Notes under the pieces: generated by a model
The model's input: only the letters and a program-made list of their open reading frames with translations
The model's database searches: none
Told to the model about the DNA's origin: nothing
NCBI GenBank assembly: GCA_015062205.1
Contig: SUVB01000058.1
Coordinates: 1 to 64,000, forward strand
Source: Desulfovibrio desulfuricans
Lineage (GTDB): Bacteria > Desulfobacterota > Desulfovibrionia > Desulfovibrionales > Desulfovibrionaceae
Direction: 5' to 3'
Length of the DNA stretch: 64,000 bases
Shown here: positions 8,507 to 17,834 of the stretch, one piece after another
How the letters are laid out: every line of letters begins with the position of its first letter
Position numbering within the stretch: the stretch's first letter is position 1
Translations under genes and position numbers: made by a program

Positions 8507-10658
8507 GGTCGCCGCCGCGCGCGGAGCGTTGTGCCTGCGGGCGAGCGATACGGCGCGCCGTCTGCTCCGTCGCCTCGGCAGCGCAGCCTTGGCGTGCGCG
8601 CTCCTCGCATGTCCGGCCTGGGCGGATTCATGGCAGGCAGACCTGTATGACGAAGGCCTGCCGTCGCATCTGGTGGCCGTGGACAAGGCCCGCCAGACTT
8701 TCATGTTTTTTGAGAAAAAAAGCCCCCTCAAGCTCAAGTACACATACCCCTGCACCACGGGCCAGATACCCGGCGACAAGCAGGCCCTCAACGATCTGCG
8801 CACCCCCGAAGGCGTGTACTTTGTGGAATACAAGATTGCCGGCGGCCTTGACTTCAAGGAATACGGGGGCATCGCCTATACGTTGAACTACCCCAACCCC
8901 GTGGACAAGCTGCGCGGCAAGACCGGGCACGGCATCTGGATCCACAGCAAGGGCTTCGGCATTGAGCCGCTCTCCACGCGCGGCTGCGTGGCCATCGGCC
9001 TCAAGGACATTGACGAGGTGGGGCCGAGCCTCATTCCGGGCACGGCCGTGGTACTGGCCGAACGGCTGGACGAAAAGGCGCAGCCCCGCCCGGACAGGGG
9101 GGGCACCGCGCACGAACTGCGCCGCCTCATGCAGAGTTGGAGCAGCACCTGGGCCGCACGCTCCCCGAAACTGTTCGACTACTATGACCAGGAGGCCTAC
9201 ACCAAGGCCATGCCGGAAACCTTCGCGGCATTCAGGCAGAACAAGGAACGCCTGTTCAAGATGCTGCGCTTCATCAGGATCTACAACCGCAAGATCCACG
9301 TTCTGGAGGGGCCCGGCTACTGGGTGACCTGGTCGGAACAGCTCTACACCGCCTCCAATCTTTCCACGGAAGGAATCCGCCGCCTGTACTGGCAGCGCGG
9401 CAAGGACAAGAAATTCCGCATCGTGGGCATGGAGTGGACGCCGCGCAATCTCGGCATGCAGGCTGCCTACAGCAAGGGGCAGCTGGTGGCCGAAGCGCCC
9501 CTGCAGACCGTCAGCGACGCCTCCTCCGAAGCGCCGCGCCTGCCGCGCCTTGACATGCCCGAAGCCGCGCCCGAAGTCGCGCAGGCCCAAAACTCGCGTC
9601 CCGGCCCCCCCATACAGGACCATACCGCCCAGAAGGCCGCAGAGACGCTGCTGGCCATCTCCGACCCGCTGATACCGCGTCGCTCCCCCGCTCCGGCGCA
9701 ACCCCCCGCAGAAGTGAACTGGGGCTCCCGCCCGGCCGTGCAGGACAGAAACGGCGACGGCACGGGGACTGCCCCCACGCCGCCTGCGCCCGGCACGGCA
9801 GCTGCACCGACGCCCGGCCCTGCGGCGACGTCTCCGTCAACGGCCGCACCCGCGCCTCTGGCGTTAACGCCGGAAACCCGCGCAAGCCTTGAAGCCGCGG
9901 TCAACGCATGGGACGCCGCCTTTGCCGCCCGCTCCGCGGAAATCGCCGGGCTGTACGATGAGGCGCACTACAACCGCGTGAAAGGAGTGCCGCGCGGCCC
10001 CTCGTATGCCGCCACGCTGCGCAACCTGGAACACCGCTTCAAGACGCCCTGGCTGCGCCTTGTGAGCCGCAGGCCGACCCTTGACATCCGGGGAGACGTT
10101 GCGGTGAGCCGCAGCGAACTGCTGGCCGTCTCGCCCATGGGCATGGAGCAGGGCGTGCTCACCCTGTGGTGGCGCAGGGGCGAAGACAGTGCATTCCGCA
10201 TTGTCGGTTCGCAATTCAAGCCTGCGGAACTGGGGCTTGCGGCAGACTGGCTGGAGCAGGTCAGCGGCGACATCAGCGCCGTGGTGGAACAGTGGCGCGC
10301 TGCCTGGGAAGCCGGCGACCTCGACAACTATATGGAATTTTATACCGAAGACGCCCTGCAACAGGGGCGGCGGGGGGCGCAGAACATCCGCCGGCAGAAG
10401 GAAGGGCTGTGGCAGCGCGTCCGCCCCGCACAGGTGCAGGTTGCCGGTCTGCGGCTGGTGGCGGACAGGCAGGGCATCCGCGCCGACATGACGCAAACGT
10501 ATGCCGACTCCTCCGGGCATTCGGACAGGGGCGTCAAGACATTGCTGCTGCGCTACGACGGCACAACATGGCGCATTGCACGGGAAGACTGGACTCCGCC
10601 TGCCCCTGCCGGGCAAGCCGCGCCGCGCATGGGAGCGACCGCAGGCCGGAACAGATAA
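8496..10658 (+). CDS. Cds6-family L,D-transpeptidase with three NTF2-like domains
   Basis: A periplasmic peptidoglycan cross-linking enzyme of about 720 residues. A signal sequence (GSAALACALLACPAWA, cut before DSW) is followed by a YkuD catalytic domain with GHGIWIHSKG and STRGCVAIG; the cysteine near residue 165 is the nucleophile. Three similar NTF2-like domains follow at about 206-318, 462-580 and 594-702, each with a W.AW/D-type helix, a DYYD/LYDE/FYTE-like patch and an ending like FRIVGMEWTP. A Pro/Ala-rich linker separates the first from the second. The start is uncertain: no ATG precedes the signal sequence, and the in-frame TTG at 8496, overlapping pyrE, or TTG at 8529 must be used. 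The accessory domains probably bind cell-wall or protein partners. Confidence 0.85.
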   Translation: MRARVAAARGALCLRASDTARRLLRRLGSAALACALLACPAWADSWQADLYDEGLPSHLVAVDKARQTFMFFEKKSPLKLKYTYPCTTGQIPGDKQALNDLRTPEGVYFVEYKIAGGLDFKEYGGIAYTLNYPNPVDKLRGKTGHGIWIHSKGFGIEPLSTRGCVAIGLKDIDEVGPSLIPGTAVVLAERLDEKAQPRPDRGGTAHELRRLMQSWSSTWAARSPKLFDYYDQEAYTKAMPETFAAFRQNKERLFKMLRFIRIYNRKIHVLEGPGYWVTWSEQLYTASNLSTEGIRRLYWQRGKDKKFRIVGMEWTPRNLGMQAAYSKGQLVAEAPLQTVSDASSEAPRLPRLDMPEAAPEVAQAQNSRPGPPIQDHTAQKAAETLLAISDPLIPRRSPAPAQPPAEVNWGSRPAVQDRNGDGTGTAPTPPAPGTAAAPTPGPAATSPSTAAPAPLALTPETRASLEAAVNAWDAAFAARSAEIAGLYDEAHYNRVKGVPRGPSYAATLRNLEHRFKTPWLRLVSRRPTLDIRGDVAVSRSELLAVSPMGMEQGVLTLWWRRGEDSAFRIVGSQFKPAELGLAADWLEQVSGDISAVVEQWRAAWEAGDLDNYMEFYTEDALQQGRRGAQNIRRQKEGLWQRVRPAQVQVAGLRLVADRQGIRADMTQTYADSSGHSDRGVKTLLLRYDGTTWRIAREDWTPPAPAGQAAPRMGATAGRNR

Positions 10659-10969
10659 CTGTTTCCGTTCGTTAGCCGGGCGGCGACGCACACGCCCATG
10701 TCCGCCTTCTTCCGCAGAGGACGCCGCTGTCCGCAGTTTTCTCCGGCATGGCGGGCGCTGTTCCTGCGCCGCAAGGGCTGATGCCCGGCGAGGAACGCGC
10801 TTCGTCCACGCATGGCGGACCGCACGCAGGTGTTGCCTGACGGGCAGGACGCGCGCGGACCACGCTTTCCCGCGCCGTGCGGCGCGCCCTATGCTCCCGT
10901 GTGTTCGCTGCAGCCGCCATTGCGGCGTTTTCACAAAAAGGCGATCCCCCGTGCAGGCATGAGGTTTAC
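10659..10969. other. Intergenic region before the membrane-anchored protein
   Basis: About 310 bases with no convincing gene or RNA. One perfect GC hairpin is present (10871-10876 pairs with 10881-10886, loop GTGC) about 85 bp before the next start. It could be the terminator of the purB-pyrE-transpeptidase transcript, although no T-run follows. I see no good promoter. Confidence 0.4.
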
Positions 10970-11722
10970 GTGAAATACCGCGAGAACTGCAGCATCATCT
11001 TTATGCGGGACAAGGGGCCGCGACGCAGTTTTCGCGTACATCGCGGACGCTTTCTCGCTCTGCTGGCCGTGTTCGCCTGCCTGCCCTTCCTCTGCGCCGT
11101 GCTGGGCCGGCACTGCTGGCTGCTCTCGGAGCAGAACGCGCAGCTGCGCGAAACCGTGACGCGTTTTGAAATCGACTGTCAGGCCGCCCGCGCGACGGCG
11201 GAACGCTTGGAAGCCTTCGAGACCCTGCTGCGCGAGGAAAACGTTGCCGGGCGGGAGTTGGTGCTGCGCCGCCTGGGCACGGCAAGCAGCGCGCCTGCCG
11301 CAGCGCAGCCCGAAGGCGGGGCCGCCCGAAGGGACGTTCCCGCTCAGCCCGCCGCTGCGGCGCAGGGGCGGGAAAACCACCTGACCGACATCGACCTTGC
11401 CTATGTGAAGGTGGACAATGTGCTGGCGCGCGCCGGGCAGAACGGCACGGTGCGCCTCATGCTGGAACTGCGCAACAATGACAGTCAGAATACCCTTGCG
11501 GGCGAGGTGCGCGGCTTCCTGCTGGCCGCCGACGGCCGCAAGCTGGCTCTCCGTTTTGATCCCGAGGATGCGGGCAGCTTCCGCATCAGCCGTTTCAAAA
11601 GGGCGGATCTGACCGCTGTTCCCGCAGAGCCGGCCAAACTTGCCGGCGCGCGCGTTCTCGTGGAAGTGCATGATCTGGACAGGCGGCTTGTCTACCGCCA
11701 CTGCTTTGACATAACGCCGTGA
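10970..11722 (+). CDS. Unknown single-pass membrane protein
   Basis: A 250-residue protein that I do not recognise. A basic cytoplasmic start containing FMRDKGPRRSFRVHRGRF is followed by one membrane segment (about 32-52), then a short coiled coil LSEQNAQLRETVTRFEIDC. An Ala/Pro linker precedes a C-terminal beta-rich domain that begins near LTDIDLAYVKVDNVLAR. The architecture suggests a periplasmic sensor or cell-wall-associated protein anchored to the inner membrane. The GTG at 10970 is used because it precedes the conserved-looking basic start and follows GAGG; a longer ATG-initiated form from 10877 is possible. It ends about 100 bp before the alcohol dehydrogenase. Confidence 0.7.
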   Translation: MKYRENCSIIFMRDKGPRRSFRVHRGRFLALLAVFACLPFLCAVLGRHCWLLSEQNAQLRETVTRFEIDCQAARATAERLEAFETLLREENVAGRELVLRRLGTASSAPAAAQPEGGAARRDVPAQPAAAAQGRENHLTDIDLAYVKVDNVLARAGQNGTVRLMLELRNNDSQNTLAGEVRGFLLAADGRKLALRFDPEDAGSFRISRFKRADLTAVPAEPAKLAGARVLVEVHDLDRRLVYRHCFDITP

Positions 11723-11823
11723 ATCTGCCGCCCGGCAGGGAGGCGGCAGCCCCTCGCGGAACCATGGACGCCGGGCTTCCGGCCTTTCCGGCGACACGCT
11801 CGCCATATGCACCTGGAGGGCAT

Positions 11824-12999
11824 ATGCACGACTTCACCTACTTTACGCCGACCAAAATCGTCTTTGGGCGCAAGGCCGAAGAACAGACAGGCAAGCTCGT
11901 CAGGGAGCGGGGCTGTTCGCGGGTGCTGCTGCACTACGGGCAGCAAAGCGCCCGGCGTTCCGGCCTCCTGGACAGGGTGAAAGGCTCGCTGGAAACGGCG
12001 GGCGTCAGTGCTGTGGAGCTGGGGGGCGTACAACCCAACCCGCGCCTTTCACTGATTCGCGCAGGCATCGAACTGGCCCGCCGCGAGCGGGTGGACTGCA
12101 TTCTGGCCGTGGGCGGCGGCAGCGTCATTGACTCGGCCAAGGGCATTGCTTACGGCGTGGCCGACAACGGCGACGTGTGGGATTTCTACATGCGGCGGCG
12201 CCGTCCTGTCGCCTGCCTGCCGGTGGGCTGCGTGCTCACCATTGCCGCTGCGGGCAGCGAAATGAGCCCTTCGTCCGTGGTCACCAACGAAGAGGACGGC
12301 TTCAAGCGCAGCGTCCGCTCGGATCTGGCCCGGCCTGCCTTCGCCGTCATGAACCCGGAACTGACCATGACCCTGCCCGCCTTCCAGACGGCCTGCGGCT
12401 GTGTGGATATTCTCATGCACAGCATGGAACGCTGGTTCGGCGCGGGCGGTACCCTGGACGTGACGGACGGCCTCAGCGCCGGACTCATGCGCGCCGTCAT
12501 GCGCCATGCGGCCGTCCTGCGCGACACCCCGCAAGACTACGCTTCACGCGCCGAAATCCTGTGGGCGGGCAGCCTCTCGCACAACGGCCTCACGGGCTGC
12601 GGCTCCGACGGAGGCGACTGGGCCACGCACATGATCGAGCACGAACTGAGCGGCATGTTCGATGTGGCGCACGGCGCGGGCCTTGCCGCCGTATGGGGCA
12701 GCTGGGCGCGCCATGTGCTGGCGGAGGGGACGCCGCGCTTCGCCCGCTTTGCTGTGGACGTGGCAGGCGTGACGCCGCAGCCGACGGAGACGGCCACGGC
12801 CCTGGCGGGCATTGAAGCCATGGAACGCTTCTTCCGCTCCATCGGCATGCCCGTTTGCCTGAAAGAACTGGGACTCGCCCCGTCGGACGAGCAGATCGCC
12901 GTCATGGCGCGCAAGGCGCTGGTGGGCAGGGACGTCATCGGCACCCTGCGCCCCCTGCGCGAGCCGGACATCGAGGTCATTCTGAAGGCCGCCCGCTGA
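11824..12999 (+). CDS. Iron-containing alcohol dehydrogenase (butanol dehydrogenase-like)
   Basis: A 391-residue family III metal-dependent alcohol dehydrogenase using NAD(P)H to interconvert aldehydes and alcohols. The cofactor block VDCILAVGGGSVIDSAKGIA is near residues 85-104. Metal ligands are recognisable: Asp194 and His198 in CVDILMHSMER, then two histidines in HMIEHELSGMFDVAHG (about 268-283). The start MHDFTYFTPTKIVFG is typical of the BdhA/YqhD branch. GGAGG lies 7 nt before the ATG at 11824. It is the last gene of the plus-strand run and a hairpin follows before the convergent polysaccharide genes. Confidence 0.92.
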   Translation: MHDFTYFTPTKIVFGRKAEEQTGKLVRERGCSRVLLHYGQQSARRSGLLDRVKGSLETAGVSAVELGGVQPNPRLSLIRAGIELARRERVDCILAVGGGSVIDSAKGIAYGVADNGDVWDFYMRRRRPVACLPVGCVLTIAAAGSEMSPSSVVTNEEDGFKRSVRSDLARPAFAVMNPELTMTLPAFQTACGCVDILMHSMERWFGAGGTLDVTDGLSAGLMRAVMRHAAVLRDTPQDYASRAEILWAGSLSHNGLTGCGSDGGDWATHMIEHELSGMFDVAHGAGLAAVWGSWARHVLAEGTPRFARFAVDVAGVTPQPTETATALAGIEAMERFFRSIGMPVCLKELGLAPSDEQIAVMARKALVGRDVIGTLRPLREPDIEVILKAAR

Positions 13000-13074
13000 C
13001 AGGCCCGCCGCGCGTCCCTTCCGGCCCAACGGCCCGGCCCCGCCCCCGCACTGCCGCATGCCGCCTGCGTGCGC

Positions 13075-13100
13075 GGCGGCCCTCCCTGCGGCGGGCCGCC
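13075..13100. terminator. Hairpin between convergent adh and sugar-transferase genes
   Basis: GGCGGCCC (13075-13082) pairs exactly with GGGCCGCC (13093-13100) around a 10-nt loop. It lies between the ends of two convergent genes and has no T-run, so it may act on both strands as a weak or factor-assisted terminator. Confidence 0.5.
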
Positions 13101-13127
13101 AACTCGTCCGGACCTTCAAAGCCCGCG

Positions 13128-14474
13128 CTACCGCGCGCCCTTGGGAAAGAGCACCACGCCCACGGTTTTGAACACGATGTTGATGTCCAGCAGCAGGGAC
13201 ATGTTCTTGATGTAGTACAGGTCGTATTCCAGCTTGCGGCGGGCGTCCTCCTCGGACGCGCCATAGGGGTAGCAGACCTGTGCCCAGCCTGTGAGGCCGG
13301 GTTTCACGGTATGCCGCAGGCTGTAGTAGGGAATGCTCTCCTTGAGCTTCTGCACAAAGGCCATGCGCTCGGGCCGCGGCCCGATGAAGCTCATGTCGCC
13401 CTTGAGGATGTTCCAGATCTGCGGCAGCTCGTCGATGCGCACCTTGCGGATGAACCTGCCGAAACGCGTCACGCGGTTGTCGTGGGCGCTGGCCCAGACC
13501 GCGCCGTTCCTCTCCGCATCCGCGCGCATGGAGCGGAACTTGTAGACGGTGAATTCCTTTTCAAACAGGCCCACGCGGTCCTGCCTGTAGATGACCGGGC
13601 CGGGCGACTCCAGCCGCACAATAAGCGCGGTAAGCAGCATGACGGGCGCTGTGAGAACAAGCAGCACGAGGGAGATGAGCACGTCCAGCGCCCGCTTGAG
13701 CCGCCGCAGGGAGCCGCGCGTGTTCAGCGAGAAGCCCTCGGTCTGCAACAGCCATTCGTCGTTGATCTGCGTGAGCGGCAGGCGATGCACCACATGCTCG
13801 TAAAAACTGCGGATATCCACCACCATACTGCCGCGCAGCTTGGCCATGAGCAGTTCGTGGGCGATATCGTCGTCAATGGGCGCGTCGGGCAGCAGCAGTA
13901 TCATGGTGGCATGCTGCTGTTGCGCGATGTCCAGGGCCATAAAAGGCGCGCCGAGGCAGGGCCCGGCATCCGGCCCCTGGTCCGGCTCGCCCACATAGCC
14001 GAGAATGCGCGCCTTGGGCAGGCTTTCGGCCAGGAGTTCGCGCACCTTGCCCGCACGATCCACGCCCACCAGCAGAATGCGCAGCGGGTGGGTGAGCTTG
14101 TCGGCGTTGCGGTAGTAGACGCAGCGCCAGCCCAGCGTGAGGCCGAGCGAAAGGACAAAGAGCGCGGCCGACGTTTCGCGGTCAAAACGCCAGTGCTGAA
14201 AGGCGTAGGACGCCGTGGCCGAGGAAATGATGCCCAGCAGGCAGGCCACCATCACCCTGCCCATGGTTTCCTTGAAATCCTCGTTGCCCACCTTGTAGGC
14301 GTCAAGAATGTAGAAGAAGAGCAGATAGAAAAAGACGGTGAACAGCGAAGCGCCGGTGTAGTCGTCAAAAATGTTCAGGTCCGGCTCCAGCGTGAAGCTG
14401 GAGACGCCAAGGGCCAGCAGAATGCAGGCAAAATCCAGCACCTGCAACAGGGCCATGCGGTAACTGCTTATCAT
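13128..14474 (-). CDS. Polyprenyl glycosylphosphotransferase (undecaprenyl-phosphate sugar transferase)
   Basis: A 448-residue inner-membrane enzyme that starts polysaccharide repeat units by moving a sugar phosphate to undecaprenyl phosphate. The first 110 residues hold about four membrane segments. A CoA-binding-like central domain contains LRILLVGVDRAGKV. After a further membrane segment (LISLVLLVLTAPVMLLTALI) comes the bacterial sugar transferase domain with VYKFRSMRADAE, RIDELPQIWNILKGDMSFIG, the PRPE motif and KPGLTGWAQV. The start MISSYRM at 14472-14474 is chosen because the upstream extension overlaps the neighbouring gene. It lies 13 bp after the glycosyltransferase on the same strand, so the two form an operon. 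Confidence 0.92.
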   Translation of the reverse strand: MISSYRMALLQVLDFACILLALGVSSFTLEPDLNIFDDYTGASLFTVFFYLLFFYILDAYKVGNEDFKETMGRVMVACLLGIISSATASYAFQHWRFDRETSAALFVLSLGLTLGWRCVYYRNADKLTHPLRILLVGVDRAGKVRELLAESLPKARILGYVGEPDQGPDAGPCLGAPFMALDIAQQQHATMILLLPDAPIDDDIAHELLMAKLRGSMVVDIRSFYEHVVHRLPLTQINDEWLLQTEGFSLNTRGSLRRLKRALDVLISLVLLVLTAPVMLLTALIVRLESPGPVIYRQDRVGLFEKEFTVYKFRSMRADAERNGAVWASAHDNRVTRFGRFIRKVRIDELPQIWNILKGDMSFIGPRPERMAFVQKLKESIPYYSLRHTVKPGLTGWAQVCYPYGASEEDARRKLEYDLYYIKNMSLLLDINIVFKTVGVVLFPKGAR

Positions 14475-14487
14475 GGTGTGTCTATCC

Positions 14488-15630
14488 TTATGCGGGCACG
14501 CGCATGTCTTCAAGGATGCGCGTGGCCACCTTTTCGGCGTCAAATTCCGTGAGCGCCAGTTGGCGCCCGGCTGCGCCCATGCGGGCGATGCTCTCCGGCG
14601 CGGCGATGAAGCTTTCCAGCGCGGCGGCCAGAGCCTGCGGATCGCGCAGGGGCACAAGGCGGCCGTTCACGCCGTCGCGCACCACCTCGCGGCAGCCCGG
14701 CGCGTCCGTCACCACGGCGGGGCGGCCCATGCTCATGCCCTCCATGATGGATGTGGGCGTGCCCTCGCGCCAAGAGGGCAGCACCAGCACATGCGCCGCC
14801 GCCACAAAGGGGCGTACGTCACGCGTTTCGCCCAGGTACTCGATGCAGCCGCTCTCCTGCCACTGCCGCATCCGCTCCGGGCTCACGCTGCCGAGGCCCT
14901 GTTCCTGCGGGCCCAGCACCTGAAAACGGGCCGCGGGATATTTCGCCTTGAGCAGGCGCGCGGCTTCCGCATATTCCGGCAGGCCCTTGGCTTCCAGCAG
15001 ACGCGCCACCAGCAGAAAAACCGGCGGGCCCGCAAGACGCCCGTCAGCAGTATAGTCCGGGAAGGGCGCGGGGGCAAAGCGGCGCGTGTCCACCCCCGTA
15101 CCGCGCGCCGTGAGTACCCTGGCGTCTGCCCCAAGAATGCCCGACGCGCGGAAAACGCGTATGTCGTCCTGATTCTGGAAAAAGACGCCTTCCGCCCCGG
15201 CCAGGGCGGCGCGGTAAAGCAGACGGCCCAGCAGGTTGACGCACTTCTTGAACGGACTGTCGGCCTCAAAGGCGTATCCCAGGCCGGTGATGGTGGCGTA
15301 GATATGCGGCACGCCCGCCAGACGGGCGGCCATGCAGCCGTAGATGACGGGTTTGATGGTGGAGGCGAAAAGCAGATCCGGCTTTTCCTCCCTGAACAGC
15401 CGCAACAGCGCCGCGAAAGTGCGCAGATCGCGCAGGGGATTGAGCCCCTTGCGGTCCAGGGGGTAATGCCGCATCCGCGCGCCCCGGGCAGCCAGCGCGG
15501 CGTCCGAATCCGCGTCGCCGGGGGGGGCGCAGCAGAGCGCGTCATGCCCGGCGGCGCGCATGCGGCGAATAAGCACACTCCAGAAATTGCACATGGCCCG
15601 GGCCTGGTTGCCCAGAATGAGAATTTTCAT
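14488..15630 (-). CDS. GT4-family glycosyltransferase
   Basis: A 380-residue GT-B glycosyltransferase. The N-terminal domain begins MKILILGNQARAMCNFW and includes DLLFASTIKPVIYGCMAARL. The nucleotide-sugar domain contains PVFLLVARLLEAKGLPEYAEA and the family 4 motif PSWREGTPTSIMEGMSMGRP, where the EGTP...EGM pair binds the donor. It presumably adds a sugar to the lipid-linked chain started by the sugar-phosphate transferase just downstream. The ATG at 15628-15630 follows GGGAG; an upstream extension is arginine-rich and unlike the family. Donor and acceptor cannot be assigned from sequence. Confidence 0.9.
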   Translation of the reverse strand: MKILILGNQARAMCNFWSVLIRRMRAAGHDALCCAPPGDADSDAALAARGARMRHYPLDRKGLNPLRDLRTFAALLRLFREEKPDLLFASTIKPVIYGCMAARLAGVPHIYATITGLGYAFEADSPFKKCVNLLGRLLYRAALAGAEGVFFQNQDDIRVFRASGILGADARVLTARGTGVDTRRFAPAPFPDYTADGRLAGPPVFLLVARLLEAKGLPEYAEAARLLKAKYPAARFQVLGPQEQGLGSVSPERMRQWQESGCIEYLGETRDVRPFVAAAHVLVLPSWREGTPTSIMEGMSMGRPAVVTDAPGCREVVRDGVNGRLVPLRDPQALAAALESFIAAPESIARMGAAGRQLALTEFDAEKVATRILEDMRVPA

Positions 15631-15927
15631 GCGTCGGCGTCTCCCTGCCGCATGGCGCGGCAACGAAAAACACCGCACCGCAGTGCGGCAGATGCTCTAT
15701 AGCACCCCCTGCGCCGACTGAAAAGAGGCATCCGGCCGCTTCCGGGTTCGGACATTCCGCATTCCGCCTCTGCGCGCCCCGGTTCACAGGAGGCATATCT
15801 GCCTCCGGGGGGCGGGCTTTACACCCGTCCGCCTCCGGCGTAAGAAAAACGGACCTCGGACGCCCCGGCCCTGTTCCGGCAGGCGGCGCGCCGCAGGCAA
15901 CAACACAGCAAAAACAGGATTCGCCAC

Positions 15928-16950
15928 ATGAGCGCATATGCAGATCTTACCCGCTCCATGACCGCCCACCCCTCCCGCTGGCTTGTCACCGGCGTGGCGG
16001 GCTTTATCGGCTCCAACCTGCTAGAACGCCTGCTGCAGCTGGGGCAGACCGTGGTGGGGCTGGACAACTTTCTCACCGGCTACCAAAAAAATCTGGACAT
16101 GGTGCGCGACATCGTGGGGCCGGAAGCTTGGGGCCGCTTCACCTTTGTGGAAGGCGACATCCGCGACTTGGACACCTGCCGTCGCGTCTGCAGGGATGTG
16201 CGGCATGTGCTGCACGAGGCCGCACTGGGTTCCGTGCCGCGCTCCATCGACGACCCGCTGCTGTCCAACAGCTGCAACATCGACGGATTCCTGAACATGC
16301 TGGTGGCCGCCCGCGACGAAGGCGTGCAGAGCTTTGTCTACGCCGCCTCCTCCTCCACCTACGGCGACTCCCCGGAGCTGCCCAAGGTGGAAGACAGGAT
16401 CGGCCGCCCTCTCTCGCCCTATGCCGTCACCAAATATGTGGACGAACTGTACGCCGACGTGTTCCACCGCTGCTACGGCTTCTCCAGCGTGGGGCTGCGC
16501 TACTTCAACGTCTTCGGTCAGCGGCAGGATCCCTACGGCGCGTATGCGGCCGTGATTCCCCAGTGGTTCGCCAGCCTCATCAAGGGCGAAACCGTGTATG
16601 TCAACGGCGACGGCGAAACCAGCCGCGACTTCTGCTACATCGACAATGTGGTGCAGGCCAACCTGCTGGCCAGCTTCGCCACAGGCGAGGCCGCAGACAA
16701 AATTTACAATGTGGCCTTCGGCCAGCGCACCACGCTCAACGAGCTCTTTCTGCTCATTAGGGAGGAAGTGGCGCGCCACAAGCCCGAAGCGGCCGACGCG
16801 CAGAGCGTGCACCGCGAGTTCCGCGCGGGCGACGTGCGTCACTCCCTGGCCGACATCTCCCGCGCCAAAACCCTGCTGGGCTATGCCCCGCAATTCGACG
16901 TGCGCCAGGGCCTGCGACTGGCCGGCGACTGGTACGCCGCCAACCTGTAG
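15928..16950 (+). CDS. NAD-dependent epimerase, UDP-GlcNAc 4-epimerase type
   Basis: A 340-residue extended short-chain dehydrogenase that interconverts UDP-sugar epimers. The Rossmann motif reads [16 protein letters not shown]. The catalytic serine block is [17 protein letters not shown], and the YxxxK pair is in [13 protein letters not shown]. Further conserved blocks are [13 protein letters not shown] and [15 protein letters not shown]. The overall pattern resembles WbpP/WbgU-type UDP-N-acetylglucosamine 4-epimerases, but substrate choice is inferred. It is divergent from the glycosyltransferase pair and likely supplies their sugars. The start at 15928 is conventional; an in-frame ATG at 15958 is an alternative. 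A terminator follows directly. Confidence 0.88.
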   Translation: MSAYADLTRSMTAHPSRWLVTGVAGFIGSNLLERLLQLGQTVVGLDNFLTGYQKNLDMVRDIVGPEAWGRFTFVEGDIRDLDTCRRVCRDVRHVLHEAALGSVPRSIDDPLLSNSCNIDGFLNMLVAARDEGVQSFVYAASSSTYGDSPELPKVEDRIGRPLSPYAVTKYVDELYADVFHRCYGFSSVGLRYFNVFGQRQDPYGAYAAVIPQWFASLIKGETVYVNGDGETSRDFCYIDNVVQANLLASFATGEAADKIYNVAFGQRTTLNELFLLIREEVARHKPEAADAQSVHREFRAGDVRHSLADISRAKTLLGYAPQFDVRQGLRLAGDWYAANL

Positions 16951-16963
16951 CGACAGACAGCAC

Positions 16964-16983
16964 AAAACCGCATTGCGGTTTTT
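16964..16983 (+). terminator. Intrinsic terminator after the epimerase
   Basis: AAAACCGC (16964-16971), loop ATT, GCGGTTTT (16975-16982) and further T form a compact intrinsic terminator 13 nt beyond the stop codon. Confidence 0.8.
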
Positions 16984-16992
16984 CCGCGAGGG

Positions 16993-17017
16993 GCCTCTCC
17001 GGCAATGCCGGAGAGGC
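16993..17017. terminator. Second hairpin between epimerase and rlpA
   Basis: A perfect 11-bp stem (16993-17003 with 17007-17017, loop AAT) lies 10 bp after the first terminator and about 70 bp from the end of the convergent rlpA gene. It could terminate rlpA on the minus strand or act as a back-up. No T-run is adjacent. Confidence 0.55.
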
Positions 17018-17087
17018 TCCTCCCTGTCCGAAAGCCCCAACATCCGCGCACGCATCCGCGCTTTGCCTGCGCGCAGCCTGCTGCGGC

Positions 17088-17834
17088 CTACTCGTCGTCC
17101 ACGACGAACGCGCCGGGATACAACGGACGGAAGGCGTCGAGGTTCTCCTGTGCGCCGCGGATGTCGCACCACGGGCCCACCTGCACGTTCCACATGTTGT
17201 TGCCGCCGAAGAGCAGGCGTCCCTTGTGGCCGCTCCGGGTGAGGATGGCTATGAGCCTGCCCGCGTTGGCCTTGTCGGCAAAGGCGCCCACCTGCACATA
17301 AAACGCGCCGGAGGGGCCGGGCGACGCGGCGGAAGCGGCAGGGGAGGACGGCGAGGTGGGGGCCTCCGGCTCGCGTTCCGCCACATCCAGGCTGCGGACG
17401 CGCACCCGGGCCGTGCCCGTGCCCACCATATCCAGCTGCCCCGCCGCCGCGCGGGAAAGATCAATGACGCGGTTATCCACGAAGGGCCCGCGGTCATTGA
17501 CGCGCACAATAATGGAACGGCCGTTGCCCAGATGCGTGACGCGCACCTTCGTGCCCAGCGGCAGCAGCTTGTGGGCCGCCGTCATGGCGAACTGGTTGTA
17601 GGTTTCCCCGTTGGCCGTTTTTTTGCCGTGGAAGCCGGGTCCGTACCAGGAGGCCATCCCTTCTTCCACGAAGCCTCTGGCGGATTTAAGCGGATAGTAG
17701 GTCTTGCCGCGCACGGTATAGGGGCGGCTGCCGGGCACGCCGCCCTTGCGCCAGGAGCCCGTCCCGCAACCGGCAAGCAGGACGGCGCACAGGAAGGCCG
17801 CCGCCGCAAGCCGTATGACGCGCGGCAGGCTCAT
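17088..17834 (-). CDS. rlpA: RlpA-family septal lytic transglycosylase (lipoprotein, SPOR)
   Basis: A 248-residue lipoprotein of the RlpA family, which cleaves denuded glycan strands at the septum. The signal peptide ends in the lipobox LLAGC with Cys23 as the lipid-modified residue. The double-psi beta-barrel domain carries ASWYGPGFHGKKTANGE, MTAAHKLLPLGT and VRVNDRGPF, including the catalytic-site residues expected for the family. An Ala/Ser/Pro linker leads to a C-terminal SPOR domain starting FYVQVGAFADKANA, which binds septal peptidoglycan. The start overlaps the stop of the upstream unknown gene by 4 bp, so they are co-translated. Confidence 0.93.
   Translation of the reverse strand: MSLPRVIRLAAAAFLCAVLLAGCGTGSWRKGGVPGSRPYTVRGKTYYPLKSARGFVEEGMASWYGPGFHGKKTANGETYNQFAMTAAHKLLPLGTKVRVTHLGNGRSIIVRVNDRGPFVDNRVIDLSRAAAGQLDMVGTGTARVRVRSLDVAEREPEAPTSPSSPAASAASPGPSGAFYVQVGAFADKANAGRLIAILTRSGHKGRLLFGGNNMWNVQVGPWCDIRGAQENLDAFRPLYPGAFVVDDE

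Noticed and set aside
13128-16950. A complete capsule or O-antigen locus
   Set aside because: Only three polysaccharide genes are present, with no flippase, polymerase or chain-length regulator, so a full locus is not claimed.
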